Shown here: piece by piece, positions 35,373 to 43,899 of the stretch | Layout: each line of letters opens with the position of its first letter | Numbering within the stretch: the stretch's first letter is position 1 | From: DATARH01 sp036008175 | GTDB taxonomy: Bacteria; Pseudomonadota; Alphaproteobacteria; ATCC43930; CGMCC-115725 | Length of the DNA stretch: 64,000 nt | Direction of reading: 5' to 3' | NCBI GenBank assembly: GCA_036008175.1 | Contig: DASYOB010000106.1 | Span: 13,220 to 77,219 of the forward strand | The notes under the pieces: model-generated | Database searches by the model: none | Seen by the model: only the letters and a program-made list of their open reading frames with translations | What the model was told of the DNA's origin: nothing | Made by a program: the position numbers and the translations under genes

Positions 35373-36389
35373 CTATCGGCCGGCTTCCGCTGAGAGCCGG
35401 CGCTCGGCTTCCCAGGTGACGCTTAGATCGGCGTATTCCGTGACATTGAGCGGCGCGCGCAGATAGCCGAGCTGATGCTGCAGGTCGAGATTGGCCTGCA
35501 ACGCTTCGAGGTTCGGCAACGCTTTCGGGTCGCGGTAGTAATCGTCCTTGGTAAAGGCCCAGTCGCGATAGAACTCGGGCGGCCGCTTTGTTGCCTGCGC
35601 CAGCAGCGCGACCGCCTCCTCGTGATGCGCCGGATCACGGAGGTAGCGGAGCGCCCGCAAGTAATCCTCCATGAAATCGAGCATCACCTCCCGGTGCTTG
35701 TCCAGAAAGCCGGCGCGCGCGACCCGCATGACCATCTGGGTACAGCCGACCGCCTCCTTCTGGGTGAACAGCGTGCGGGCGAAGCGACGCAGCTCGGGAT
35801 CGAAGCCGAACGGCACCACTGCCGGGATCAGGTCAACCTTGCCGGCCTCCAGCATCGCCTTCTGGTCGGCGAAACGGACCTCAATGATGGTGACGTCGCG
35901 CTTGTCCTGAAGATTATGCTTTGCCAGCATCGCGCGCAGCGCGATGTCGGCGGCGCTACCCGTCTGGTTTGTGGCGAGCACCTTGCCCCTCAAATCCTCG
36001 ACGCTGTGGATCGGGCTGTCGTTGCGGACCATGAAGGGGTTGGTATGGTAGCCGGGAACGCCGTCCTGGAATTCGTCGGCGATGATCCGGAGATCGCTCA
36101 TCCCGGCATTCTCGATGCCGAGGGCAAAGGTCGAATAGGCAAGAGAGGCGGTGTCGAGATCGCCGGTGGCGACCGCGGTCATCATTGTCGAGGTGCCCTC
36201 GAAATGCACCAGTTCGGGGATGTAGCTCGTGCCGGCGTGCACAGCGAGGCCCGGCTTTATGAACATCAGGGTTCCCAGATCGGCCGGCACCACCCAGCCG
36301 ATGCGCAGATGGTACGGTTCCGCGGCGCGTGCCGATGGGCTCGCTATCGGCGCGAGCGCCAACAGCGCCGCTACCCTAAGAAACCGCAT
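35373..36389 (-). CDS. NMT1/SsuA-like ABC substrate-binding protein
   Basis: 338 residues with a signal peptide (cleavage near ARA-AE, about residue 22). The body YHLRIGWVVPADLGTLMF, TAVATGDLDTASLAYSTFALG and VEDLRGKVLATNQTGSAADIALRAML is the NMT1/TauA/SsuA type used for sulfonates, nitrate, taurine or pyrimidine precursors. No permease or ATPase gene is next to it. A flavin monooxygenase gene of the NtaA/SnaA/DszA group is divergent from it, suggesting a sulfur or nitrogen-compound use (inference). Confidence 0.85.
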   Translation of the reverse strand: MRFLRVAALLALAPIASPSARAAEPYHLRIGWVVPADLGTLMFIKPGLAVHAGTSYIPELVHFEGTSTMMTAVATGDLDTASLAYSTFALGIENAGMSDLRIIADEFQDGVPGYHTNPFMVRNDSPIHSVEDLRGKVLATNQTGSAADIALRAMLAKHNLQDKRDVTIIEVRFADQKAMLEAGKVDLIPAVVPFGFDPELRRFARTLFTQKEAVGCTQMVMRVARAGFLDKHREVMLDFMEDYLRALRYLRDPAHHEEAVALLAQATKRPPEFYRDWAFTKDDYYRDPKALPNLEALQANLDLQHQLGYLRAPLNVTEYADLSVTWEAERRLSAEAGR

Positions 36390-36505
36390 CCCGTCGTTCC
36401 CCGTCTTTGTTCGATTGCTTCGCGAGATAGCATCCCACCGATCCGAGGCCAAGGATACCGGCCCTCGTTGATGCCCCGATGCGCCCACAAGTATATGCTC
36501 GGACC

Positions 36506-37885
36506 ATGAAGGAAATGCGGCTCAACGCCTTCGAGATGAACTGCGTCGGGCATCAGTCGCCTGGCCTCTGGGCGCACCCGCGCGACCGCTCGACCAGCTA
36601 CACCGATCTCGACTACTGGGCCGGCCTGGCCAAGACGCTTGAGCGCGGCAAGTTCGACGGCATCTTCCTCGCCGACGTGCTCGGCATCTACGATGTCTAT
36701 GGCGGCTCGCCCGATGCGTCGTTGCGGCACGCGGTGCAGGTGCCGGTCAACGACCCGGTGCTGCTGATCCCGGCGATGGCGCAAGTGACGCAGCACCTCG
36801 GTTTCGGCGTCACCAGCACCTTGTCGTACGAGCCGCCCTATCCGTTTGCCCGTCGCATGTCGACCCTGGACCATCTGACCAAGGGGCGGGCCGGCTGGAA
36901 CATCGTCACCGGATATCTCGACAGCGCCGCCGCCGGCATGGGCCTCGCTGCCCAGCCGCGGCATGAAGAGCGCTACGAGATCGCCGAGGAATACATGGAG
37001 ATCGTCTACCGGCTGTGGGAAGGCAGCTGGGAAGACGGGTCTGCGCGGCGCGACCGCGCCGCCCGTGTCTTCGCCGATCCTGCGAAGATCCACCGAATCC
37101 GCCACGAGGGGCGGTTCTACCGGATCGACGCTATCCATCTCTGCGAGCCGTCGCCGCAGCGCACCCCGGTGCTGTACCAGGCCGGGGCATCGAGCAGCGG
37201 GCGCGAGTTCGCTGCGAAACATGCCGAATGCGTCTTCATCAACGGGCCGAGCCAAAAGGTCGTCGCGCCGCAGGTCGCCGATCTGCGGCGCCGCGCCGCA
37301 AAGCACGGCCGGGACCCGGATGACCTGCTGATCTTCACGCTGATGACCGTCATTACCGCCCGCACCGAGGCGGAAGCGCGCGCCAAGCACGAAGAATACC
37401 GCCGCTACGCCGATTACGACGCGGCGCTTGCGCTGTTCTCGGGCTGGACCGGGGTCGATTTCGCCAAATACCGCCCGGAGGACGAGCTGCGCTACATCGA
37501 GACCGAGGCGATGCGTTCCGCGCTCGCTTCGTTCACCTCGGACGACCCGAACCGGGTCTGGACGCTGCGGGAACTGGCCGAGCATGTCGCGATCGGCGGC
37601 CGCGGACCGTTGCTGGTCGGCGCGCCCGGACAGATCGCCGACGCCCTGGTGCAGTGGGTGGAGGCAATTGGCGTCGACGGCTTCAACCTCGCCTATGCGG
37701 TGACGCCGGAGAGCTTCGAGGATTTCGTCGAGCTTATCGTGCCGGAACTGCAGCGCCGCGGCGTCTACAAGACCGACTACCGCGCCGGCACCTTGCGCGA
37801 GAAGCTGTTCGGGCCTGGTCGCGCCCGGCTCGCCACGCCGCACCCGGCCGCCCGGTACAAAGTATCCGCGAGGGCAGCGAGGTAA
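36506..37885 (+). CDS. FMN-dependent monooxygenase, NtaA/SnaA/DszA family
   Basis: 459 residues. LNAFEMNCVGHQSPGLWAHPRDRS at the start, LARGKFDGIFLADVLGIYDVYGG-type sequence, TSTLSYEPPYPFARRMSTLDHLTKGRAGWNIVTGYLDSAA and the LYQAGASSSGREFAAKHAECVF block are typical. The family uses FMNH2 from a partner reductase to oxidise sulfur or amine compounds such as nitrilotriacetate or dibenzothiophene; the substrate here is unknown. The start is MKEMRLNAFEMN at 36506 (ATG at 36479 also possible). RidA follows. Confidence 0.9.
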   Translation: MKEMRLNAFEMNCVGHQSPGLWAHPRDRSTSYTDLDYWAGLAKTLERGKFDGIFLADVLGIYDVYGGSPDASLRHAVQVPVNDPVLLIPAMAQVTQHLGFGVTSTLSYEPPYPFARRMSTLDHLTKGRAGWNIVTGYLDSAAAGMGLAAQPRHEERYEIAEEYMEIVYRLWEGSWEDGSARRDRAARVFADPAKIHRIRHEGRFYRIDAIHLCEPSPQRTPVLYQAGASSSGREFAAKHAECVFINGPSQKVVAPQVADLRRRAAKHGRDPDDLLIFTLMTVITARTEAEARAKHEEYRRYADYDAALALFSGWTGVDFAKYRPEDELRYIETEAMRSALASFTSDDPNRVWTLRELAEHVAIGGRGPLLVGAPGQIADALVQWVEAIGVDGFNLAYAVTPESFEDFVELIVPELQRRGVYKTDYRAGTLREKLFGPGRARLATPHPAARYKVSARAAR

Positions 37886-37977
37886 TCCTGGCGCCGCGGT
37901 GCACGCCGCGGCTGTGGGATTGCCGGTCTGCTTAGCCGGAGAGAAGATCCGACGATTAGTCGAGAGGAGAGGTGCAA

Positions 37978-38376
37978 ATGCCCGAAGCAACGAAGCGGAG
38001 CTACCTGAAGCGCGAGGGAGCGCAGGCGCGCGGCTATTCGCAGGCGGTCACCACCGAAGGCGGCCGCGTCGTTTGGCTCGCCGGACAGGTGGCGGCGGAG
38101 GATGCGGCGGGCCGCTCGCTCGCCGCCGATTTCGACGGCCAGGTGCGCGAGGTGTTCGCCCGGCTCGGCCGCACGCTGGAAGAGGCGGGCGGCAAGCTCG
38201 CCGACATGGTGACGATGACGGTGTTCATCACCGATCCGCGGCTCGGCGACCGATTCACCCAGCTGCGCTGCGAGACCTTCGGCGACAATTTCCCGGCCAG
38301 CGCGCTGATCACGGTCGCTGGCCTGGCTCGGCCAGAGATGCTCGTGGAAGTGCAAGGCATCGCTGTTCTCGGTTGA
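37978..38376 (+). CDS. RidA family protein (enamine/imine deaminase-like)
   Basis: 132 residues, the YjgF/RidA fold: YSQAVTTEGGRVVWLAGQVAAED, LGRTLEEAGGKLADMVTMTVFITDPR and FPASALITVAGLARPEMLVEVQGIAV with the conserved Arg and Glu. RidA proteins hydrolyse reactive enamines and imines. A GGAGAGG ribosome-binding site precedes the ATG at 37978. It is the gene after the FMN monooxygenase and may clear a reactive product (inference). Confidence 0.9.
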   Translation: MPEATKRSYLKREGAQARGYSQAVTTEGGRVVWLAGQVAAEDAAGRSLAADFDGQVREVFARLGRTLEEAGGKLADMVTMTVFITDPRLGDRFTQLRCETFGDNFPASALITVAGLARPEMLVEVQGIAVLG

Positions 38377-38419
38377 GTCGGCCCTCGGCGCTCGGATGCG
38401 CCGTGCCCGCGTTGGCTTT

Positions 38420-38608
38420 TCAAAATCGCCTGGCGGGGGCTTGTCCCGGGCGTCCGCGTCTCGACAGATGAAATCGCCTTCCGCGCGTGTACGGCCTTCG
38501 CTTTGGAGCTTCGGCAGGAAGCGGCCGGTAACCCAACTCGAATATCCAGCGTCCGAGGCCGAACAAGAGCCCGTAGCCGATAATTCCACCAGCAATTAGC
38601 CACTCCAT
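38420..38608 (-). CDS. Possible small membrane protein
   Basis: 62 residues: MEWLIAGGIIGYGLLFGLGRWIFELGY is one transmembrane helix, then a basic cytoplasmic tail. Amino acid use is plausible and the start has a weak ACGGG site. No family is recognised and the tail looks compositional, so this may not be a real gene. Confidence 0.35.
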   Translation of the reverse strand: MEWLIAGGIIGYGLLFGLGRWIFELGYRPLPAEAPKRRPYTRGRRFHLSRRGRPGQAPARRF

Positions 38609-38867
38609 GACCCGTCACTCGCCGTTGTCCGCCCCGATCCGGGCCAGACAATCCTAGTCCGAGCGATCTCAGCTACGTGTGACGGGGCTCACAACATGGT
38701 TAATTTTTTGTCGGAAAAGCGAAGTGTGGTGGCGCGACAGGCGGTCAGGGCTGGCTGGCGGGTCGGCACCAGCGGAAGCATTTTAACGCTTTCCGGAACC
38801 TGCAGCTTAACCGCCGCGTTTCGATCCTGCGGGGCCAGGGTAGTCGCGCGTTTTGGAGCGTCGCGAA

Positions 38868-39050
38868 ATGTTTGGTCCCGACACCGTGATGAGCGATCGG
38901 CGCTCGCTGGAAAAGAGTATGGCGCGGCTCCGCGCGCGATGCGAGAAACGGCCGAGCGCCCGGCTGGCCCAAATGATCGATCAGCTTGAAACCGAAATTG
39001 CGAGCCGGGAGGAGCGACGGAGCGGCGAGGCGCCGGTAGATCCCGGCTAA
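38868..39050 (+). CDS. Small charged hypothetical protein
   Basis: 60 residues: MFGPDTVMSDRRSLEKSMARL, then RARCEKRPSARLAQMIDQLETEIASREERRS, an amphipathic helix pattern that looks translated. The start may be 38868 or 38889 (MSDRRSLEKS). Function unknown; no adjacent partner. Confidence 0.5.
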   Translation: MFGPDTVMSDRRSLEKSMARLRARCEKRPSARLAQMIDQLETEIASREERRSGEAPVDPG

Positions 39051-39130
39051 CGGTCCAGCCGGTCCGCCTTCCGGTGTGTGGAGTAGGGCTGGGGAAAGTT
39101 CGCCACGTGTCCGCGGAGGGTCGATGGCCT

Positions 39131-39277
39131 CTACCCGTGGCCGAACAGCAAATACACGATCAGCACGATCAGCAGGATGCCGCCGATCCCAATCCCGCCA
39201 CCGTAGCCATAACGCCGATATCCAAAACCGCCGCCGAACAAGAGCACGATGATCAGGATGATCAGGATCAGGTCCAT
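39131..39277 (-). CDS. DUF3309-like tiny membrane protein
   Basis: 48 residues, translated by hand: two hydrophobic runs (MDLILIILIIVLLFGGGFGY and GGILLIVLIVYLLFGHG) joined by a Gly/Tyr/Arg loop (RRYGYGGGIGI). This is the organisation of DUF3309-like small proteins common in alphaproteobacteria. Very short and function unknown. Confidence 0.7.
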   Translation of the reverse strand: MDLILIILIIVLLFGGGFGYRRYGYGGGIGIGGILLIVLIVYLLFGHG

Positions 39278-39504
39278 TCGGCGCTCCCCGCTTCAGTTTG
39301 GCTGTGCGCTGATTTCGTATAGCGGCACGGTGGCACCGCGGGCGCGGCCGAGCAATACCGGCAATACGAAAAGAGAGGGCCGACCCCCCACCCGGAAGGC
39401 TGACTTAACGGCCTGCTAGCTCAGCGAGAGGTGCGCGGTCGACGACCGCCGTCAAGGGCGTAGTCGACCGAATTCGGGGCTCGCCGCTGCGCGGGTGCGC
39501 AAGG

Positions 39505-40095
39505 TTACTTGGCGGCAGGAGCGCTGGCCGTGCCGAAACGCGGGTATTGCGTGTCGTCGACGAAGGCTTCCTCGCCTTCGGTCGGCAGGTTCTCGGCGAA
39601 ATCGAGCGCGCCCTGGATGTTGTCGCCCCAGACCTCGCGCGGCAGTTCGTACAGCACTTCGACCCCATAGCCGTTCGGGTCGCTGATATAGAGGCTGTGG
39701 GTCATGCCGTGATTGACCCGGCGGTGGAACTTGATGCCCTTGTGGCGCAGCCAGGCAAGTTGCGTCAGCCAGGCCTCCCGGTTCGGCATCGTGATCGCGA
39801 TGTGGTTGATCGCGACCGGCATGTCGAACATCTGCCAGTCATCGGGCGGCTTCGGCAGGTTCGGGTTTTCGACGAGGGCGATGTCGTGGTGGTTCACGCT
39901 GCCGCTGTGGTCGCCGCTGTAGAAGCGCATCTCGCGGCGGCTCGACCGGCCGACCTCCTTGAAGCCGAGCACCTCGGTCCAGAATTTGTGCGACTCCTCG
40001 ATGTCGCGGACATTGATCACCAGATGGTTGATGCCGGCCGGCGTCAAGGCTTTCGCCGGGGCCGGTGGCGCGATCTTTGACGTTCCGTCCGCCAT
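39505..40095 (-). CDS. VOC family protein (extradiol dioxygenase-like)
   Basis: 196 residues. One glyoxalase-type vicinal-oxygen-chelate unit: GINHLVINVRDIEESHKFWTEVLGF (metal His H24), INHIAITMPNREAWLTQLAWLRHKGIKFHRRVNHGMTHSLYISDPNGYGVEVLYE with the second His and Glu. This resembles catechol 2,3-dioxygenases and biphenyl-diol dioxygenases; substrate unknown. A Gly/Pro-rich head and a Thr/Ala tail are extra. It precedes the liv transporter genes on the same strand. Confidence 0.82.
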   Translation of the reverse strand: MADGTSKIAPPAPAKALTPAGINHLVINVRDIEESHKFWTEVLGFKEVGRSSRREMRFYSGDHSGSVNHHDIALVENPNLPKPPDDWQMFDMPVAINHIAITMPNREAWLTQLAWLRHKGIKFHRRVNHGMTHSLYISDPNGYGVEVLYELPREVWGDNIQGALDFAENLPTEGEEAFVDDTQYPRFGTASAPAAK

Positions 40096-40180
40096 CGTAG
40101 TTCTCCGCGATGATCTCAGCGCTTTGGGCGATGGAAAATTATATGGCCCGGCGGCGCGTTTGCCAATGAGCTAGGCCGTA

Positions 40181-41134
40181 TCAGCGGTTGAGCCAGCGCC
40201 GGGCGAAACCCAGGAGTCCTTGCGGCATGAAGATCACCATGGCGATGAAGATGATGCCGACCGGGATCAGGTAGAACTCAGTCAAAAAGCGCGACAGGCC
40301 CTCGCGCAACAGCAGATAAAAGGCGGCGCCGACGATCGGCCCGACCAGCGTGCCGATGCCGCCGATCACATTGAAGATGACGACCTCGCCCGAGACCAGG
40401 AAGAAGACGAAATCGGGTGCGGCGAAGCGGTTCTGGATGGCGTAGAGCACACCGGCGAGGCCGGCGAACAGCCCCGACAGCATCACTGCGACGATCTTGT
40501 AGCGCTCGGTCGGATAGCCGATCGCCCGGGTGCGCGCCTCGTTCTCGCGGATCGACTGCAGCACCATGCCGAAGGGCGACTGGGTAACGCGGCGCAGGAT
40601 CAGGTAGGAAATGACGACGACGGCGAGCACGAACCAATGCAGGGTCGTGGTCGTGAACGGCACCGAGAACAGGCCGGGGATCGCGAGCGGCGGCCGGCTG
40701 AAGGTCAGCCCATTCTCGCCGCCGGTAAGCTCCGTCCAGGTGAAGATCACGACATAGAAGATCTGCGAGAAAATCAGCGTCGTGATCGCGAAATAGATGT
40801 CGCGCAGCCGGGTCGAGAAATAGGCGACAAAGGCGGCGACGGCGGCCGCGGCGACGAGCCCATAGGGCAGCGCCAGCCACAAGCTCGGCGGCCTGAACGA
40901 GATGAGGGCCGCGGCGGCGCCGTACATGCCGAGCCCGAAGAAGGCGGAATGGCCGAACGAGACGAGTCCGGTGTAGCCGATCAGGATGTCCGACGACATC
41001 GCCAAGAGGCCCCAGATCAGGATCTCGGTCAGAAACCGGCGCCAGAATTCCGGCAATACCAGCGGGGCGATCGCCAGCAGCACGACAATGACCGCGAACC
41101 CGGTCCAGTAGACGACCGCATGGCGGTTCCTCAT
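40181..41134 (-). CDS. livM: Branched-chain amino acid-type ABC permease LivM
   Basis: 317 residues, about eight to ten spans. LTEILIWGLLAMSSDILIGYTGLVSFGHSAFFGLGMYGAA is the family signature, with the EAA-like loop IRENEARTRAIGYPTERYKIVAVMLS. With LivH it forms the membrane channel of a HAAT-type importer. The ATG at 41134 overlaps the livH stop by 4 bases. Substrate may be branched-chain amino acids, amides or aromatic acids; the binding protein does not settle it. Confidence 0.93.
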   Translation of the reverse strand: MRNRHAVVYWTGFAVIVVLLAIAPLVLPEFWRRFLTEILIWGLLAMSSDILIGYTGLVSFGHSAFFGLGMYGAAAALISFRPPSLWLALPYGLVAAAAVAAFVAYFSTRLRDIYFAITTLIFSQIFYVVIFTWTELTGGENGLTFSRPPLAIPGLFSVPFTTTTLHWFVLAVVVISYLILRRVTQSPFGMVLQSIRENEARTRAIGYPTERYKIVAVMLSGLFAGLAGVLYAIQNRFAAPDFVFFLVSGEVVIFNVIGGIGTLVGPIVGAAFYLLLREGLSRFLTEFYLIPVGIIFIAMVIFMPQGLLGFARRWLNR

Positions 41135-42027
41135 TTCGGGGTCGGCACAAAGAGACCGGTCGGCCGGAACAGCAGGGTCAGGATCAGCACCACGAACGAG
41201 ACGATGACTGCCTGCGCCGGGCTGACCCAGAGCGAGGCATAGGCTTCCAAGAGGCTGATGAAGATCGCGGCGAGGATCGAGCCGCCGAGATTGCCCATGC
41301 CGCCGACCACGACGACGATGAACGCCTTCAACACCCAGTCGACCCCCATCGCGTGGTTGACCCCGACGAGCGGGCCGAACAAGACGCCGCTGGCCGCGGC
41401 CATGCCGGAGCCGATCGCGAACACCGCCGTCAGCACCCAGGGCACCGGAATGCCCATCGCCTGCGCCATGACCCGGTCCTGCGTCGTGGCGCGGATCCAG
41501 ATCCCGTAAGTGCCGAATTTCAGGAACAGCCACAGCGCGGTGATGATGCCGGCCGAAAGCAGCGCGATCAGCAGCCGGTACCAGGGGTATTCGATATAGA
41601 ACAGGTTGAAGTGGCCGGTGAACGGCTCGGCGATCTTGCGCGCGACCGGCCCGAACTGCCACAGCGCGTAGTTCTGCAAGACGAGGGAGATCCCGAAGGT
41701 CGCCAGGATCGTCGTCAGCGGGTCGCGGCCGAGGAGCGGCCGCAGCGTCGTCAGGTGAAGCACCGCGCCGAGCAATGCGATCAGCAATGTGGCCGCGACG
41801 AGTGCGAGCCAGAAGCTGCCGGTCGCGGTCAGCGTCACGACCCCGACATAGGCGCCCAGCATGAACAATTCGCCATGCGCGAAATTGACGACGTCCATGA
41901 TGCCGAAGATCAGGGTCAGGCCCGAGGCCACCAGCGCCAGGATCATGCCGGTGACGATGCCGTTGATCGTCTGGATCAAGAGCTCGTCGAACGGGATCGC
42001 GTGCAGCAGCTCCATCGCCGCGTTCAC
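41131..42027 (-). CDS. livH: Branched-chain amino acid-type ABC permease LivH
   Basis: 298 residues. The start ELLIQTINGIVTGMILALVASGLTLIFGIMDVVNFAHGELFMLGAYV is the strong LivH signature, and the EAA loop IRATTQDRVMAQAMGIPVPWVLTAVFAIGSGMAAASGVL is present. It partners LivM, with which it overlaps. A palindromic repeat lies between it and livF, upstream on this strand. Confidence 0.95.
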   Translation of the reverse strand: MNAAMELLHAIPFDELLIQTINGIVTGMILALVASGLTLIFGIMDVVNFAHGELFMLGAYVGVVTLTATGSFWLALVAATLLIALLGAVLHLTTLRPLLGRDPLTTILATFGISLVLQNYALWQFGPVARKIAEPFTGHFNLFYIEYPWYRLLIALLSAGIITALWLFLKFGTYGIWIRATTQDRVMAQAMGIPVPWVLTAVFAIGSGMAAASGVLFGPLVGVNHAMGVDWVLKAFIVVVVGGMGNLGGSILAAIFISLLEAYASLWVSPAQAVIVSFVVLILTLLFRPTGLFVPTPK

Positions 42028-42036
42028 CCTCTCTTC

Positions 42037-42113
42037 GTCATTCCCGCGTAAGCGGGAATCCAGGGCCCGAGAACCCGTCGCTTGCCCGGGACCCCCGCTT
42101 TCGCGGGGGTGAC
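42037..42113 (+). repeat. Paired palindromic repeat, family B (between livF and livH)
   Basis: GTCATTCCCGCGTAAGCGGGAATCC and, inverted, ACCCCCGCTTTCGCGGGGGTGAC, each a hairpin of CCCGC/GCGGG type, separated by 22 bases. Located between livF and livH, 9 bases upstream of livH. Confidence 0.8.
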
Positions 42114-42153
42114 GATAATGCTTTGACCCTGTGCAGCAGCTCCATCGCGACGC

Positions 42154-42906
42154 TCACACTCCCATATACTCGTGGATCGGCGCATGGTCGGCGCGCAACT
42201 CGGCCGAGGGGGCATGGTAGCGGACCATGCCCTTCTCGATGATGTAGATGCGTTGCCCCGCCTCAAGCGTCAGCGGCACGTTCTGTTCGACCAGCAGCAC
42301 CGCCACGCCTTCCCGTTGCAGCGCGAGGATGATCTCGCGGATCTGCCCGACCATGCGCGGCATCAACCCCTCGGTCGGCTCGTCCAACAGAATGATCTTT
42401 GGCTCGAGCATCATCGCCCGCGCGATCGCCAGCATCTGCTGCTCGCCGCCGGACAGCGTGCCGCCATGCTGGCTGCGCCGCTCGGCCAGGACCGGGAAAT
42501 AGGCGAAGGCCTTGTCGAGCAGCGCCTGCCGGCGCGCCGTGCCGACGCCGTGACGGTCGAGCCCGGTGCGCAGGTTCTCCGCGACGGTCAGCAGCGGAAA
42601 GATCCGCCGCTCCTCGGGCACATAGCCGATCCCGAGCCGCGCCAGCCGGTGCGAGGCGAGGCCGGCGACCGGCCTGCCCTCGAACAGGATCTGGCCCTGG
42701 CTCGGACGGACCAGCCCGGCGATCGCCTTCAACGTGGTGCTCTTGCCGACGCCGTTGCGGCCCAGGAGCCCGACGACCTCGGCATGCCCGACCTCGAGCG
42801 AGACGCCGTGCAGAATGTGGCTCTTGCCGTAATAGGTGTGGATGTCCTCGATCTTGAGCAGCGGTGAACGCGCGGCGCCATTTGAGGTTGTCGATTGAGT
42901 GGTCAT
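42154..42906 (-). CDS. livF: Branched-chain amino acid-type ABC ATPase LivF
   Basis: 250 residues. Walker A GRNGVGKST, signature LSGGEQQMLAIARAM, Walker B IILLDEPTEGLMP and the C-terminal VEQNVPLTLEAGQRIYIIEKG are intact. The conserved body starts LLKIEDIHTYYGKSHILHG; the apparent first 15 residues (MTTQSTTSNGAARSP) and the ATG at 42906 fall at the edge of a palindromic repeat, so the N-terminus seems to have been supplied by that repeat. It works with LivG in the same importer. Confidence 0.92.
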   Translation of the reverse strand: MTTQSTTSNGAARSPLLKIEDIHTYYGKSHILHGVSLEVGHAEVVGLLGRNGVGKSTTLKAIAGLVRPSQGQILFEGRPVAGLASHRLARLGIGYVPEERRIFPLLTVAENLRTGLDRHGVGTARRQALLDKAFAYFPVLAERRSQHGGTLSGGEQQMLAIARAMMLEPKIILLDEPTEGLMPRMVGQIREIILALQREGVAVLLVEQNVPLTLEAGQRIYIIEKGMVRYHAPSAELRADHAPIHEYMGV

Positions 42907-43021
42907 TCCGGGACGGCCCAACGGGCCGGGCCCGGAATCCATGAACACACGATTTTTCCTACTTTGGCGGGTCTGTGTTCCTGGATTCCGGGTTCGCCGC
43001 TGCGCGGCGTCCCGGAATGAC
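42902..43021 (+). repeat. Paired palindromic repeat, family B-like (between livG and livF)
   Basis: GTCATTCCGGGACGGCCC...GGGCCGGGCCCGGAATCC at one end and GGATTCCGGGTTCGCCGC...CCCGGAATGAC at the other, inverted with respect to each other. It spans most of the livG-livF gap and includes the livF start codon. Confidence 0.8.
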
Positions 43022-43045
43022 AGCTTAATGTTGGGCCGTGCAAGC

Positions 43046-43843
43046 TCATGTCTTGAGGTAGACCTCCAGGACACGCGGATTCTGCTGGATTTCCGCCGGC
43101 GTGCCCTCGGCCAGGATGGCGCCGTAATGCAGCACGGTGATGCGCTGCGCCAGCTCCATGACGACCTCCATGTCGTGCTCGACAATCAGGATCGTCAGGC
43201 CCTCGGCGATGCGGCGCACCAGGGCGATCGTGTCGCGGGTCTCGGTTGCGCTCATGCCGGCGGTCGGCTCGTCGAGGCAGAGCAGCTGCGGCTCGGTGGC
43301 GAGCGCGATGCCGATCTCCAGATTGCGCTGCTCGCCGTGCGACAGGTTGGCCGCGAGCTCCTCGGCCTTGCCGCGCAAGCCGACCTGGTCAAGCACCGCC
43401 AGCGCTTTGTCGATGATGTCGCGAAGGGCCCGATGGTGCGAGACGAGGTTCCAGCTGTGCCGGCGCGACTGCGCGGCGATGCGGACGTTTTCGAGTACGC
43501 TCGCGTTCGGCAGGATGTTGGTGATCTGGTACGAGCGGGCGATGCCCTTTTGCGAGATGCGGTTGGGCGGCAGCCCGGTGATGTCCTCGCCGTTGAGCAG
43601 GATGTGTCCGGCGGTGGGGTGGCGCACGCCGGTCAGGCAATTGAAAAAGGTGCTCTTGCCGGCGCCGTTCGGGCCGATCACGGCGCGGATCTCGCCTCGT
43701 GCCACGGCGAAATCGACGTGGTCGAGCGCGGTCAGCCCGCCGAAACGGACGGTCAGCCCCTCGGTGCGCAGAATCGGAGCCGCCACAGGGTCACGCGGCG
43801 CGGCGACGCCCGGGGCGGTATCGGCCAAAGGTTCTGCGATCAC
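43046..43843 (-). CDS. livG: Branched-chain amino acid-type ABC ATPase LivG
   Basis: 265 residues. Walker A GPNGAGKST, Q-loop RSYQITNILPNASVLENV, signature LSHGEQRNLEIGIAL, Walker B LLCLDEPTAGMSA and H-loop IVEHDMEVVMELAQRITVLHYG: a LivG-type ATPase. The N-terminal 25 residues are Ala/Pro-rich and variable. It lies downstream of the binding protein gene, in the same transcription direction. Confidence 0.94.
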   Translation of the reverse strand: MIAEPLADTAPGVAAPRDPVAAPILRTEGLTVRFGGLTALDHVDFAVARGEIRAVIGPNGAGKSTFFNCLTGVRHPTAGHILLNGEDITGLPPNRISQKGIARSYQITNILPNASVLENVRIAAQSRRHSWNLVSHHRALRDIIDKALAVLDQVGLRGKAEELAANLSHGEQRNLEIGIALATEPQLLCLDEPTAGMSATETRDTIALVRRIAEGLTILIVEHDMEVVMELAQRITVLHYGAILAEGTPAEIQQNPRVLEVYLKT

Positions 43844-43899
43844 CTACGCGCGCCCAATCAGGCAGTCTCGTTCAACCTATTTGCCCAGGAGATGCTGCC

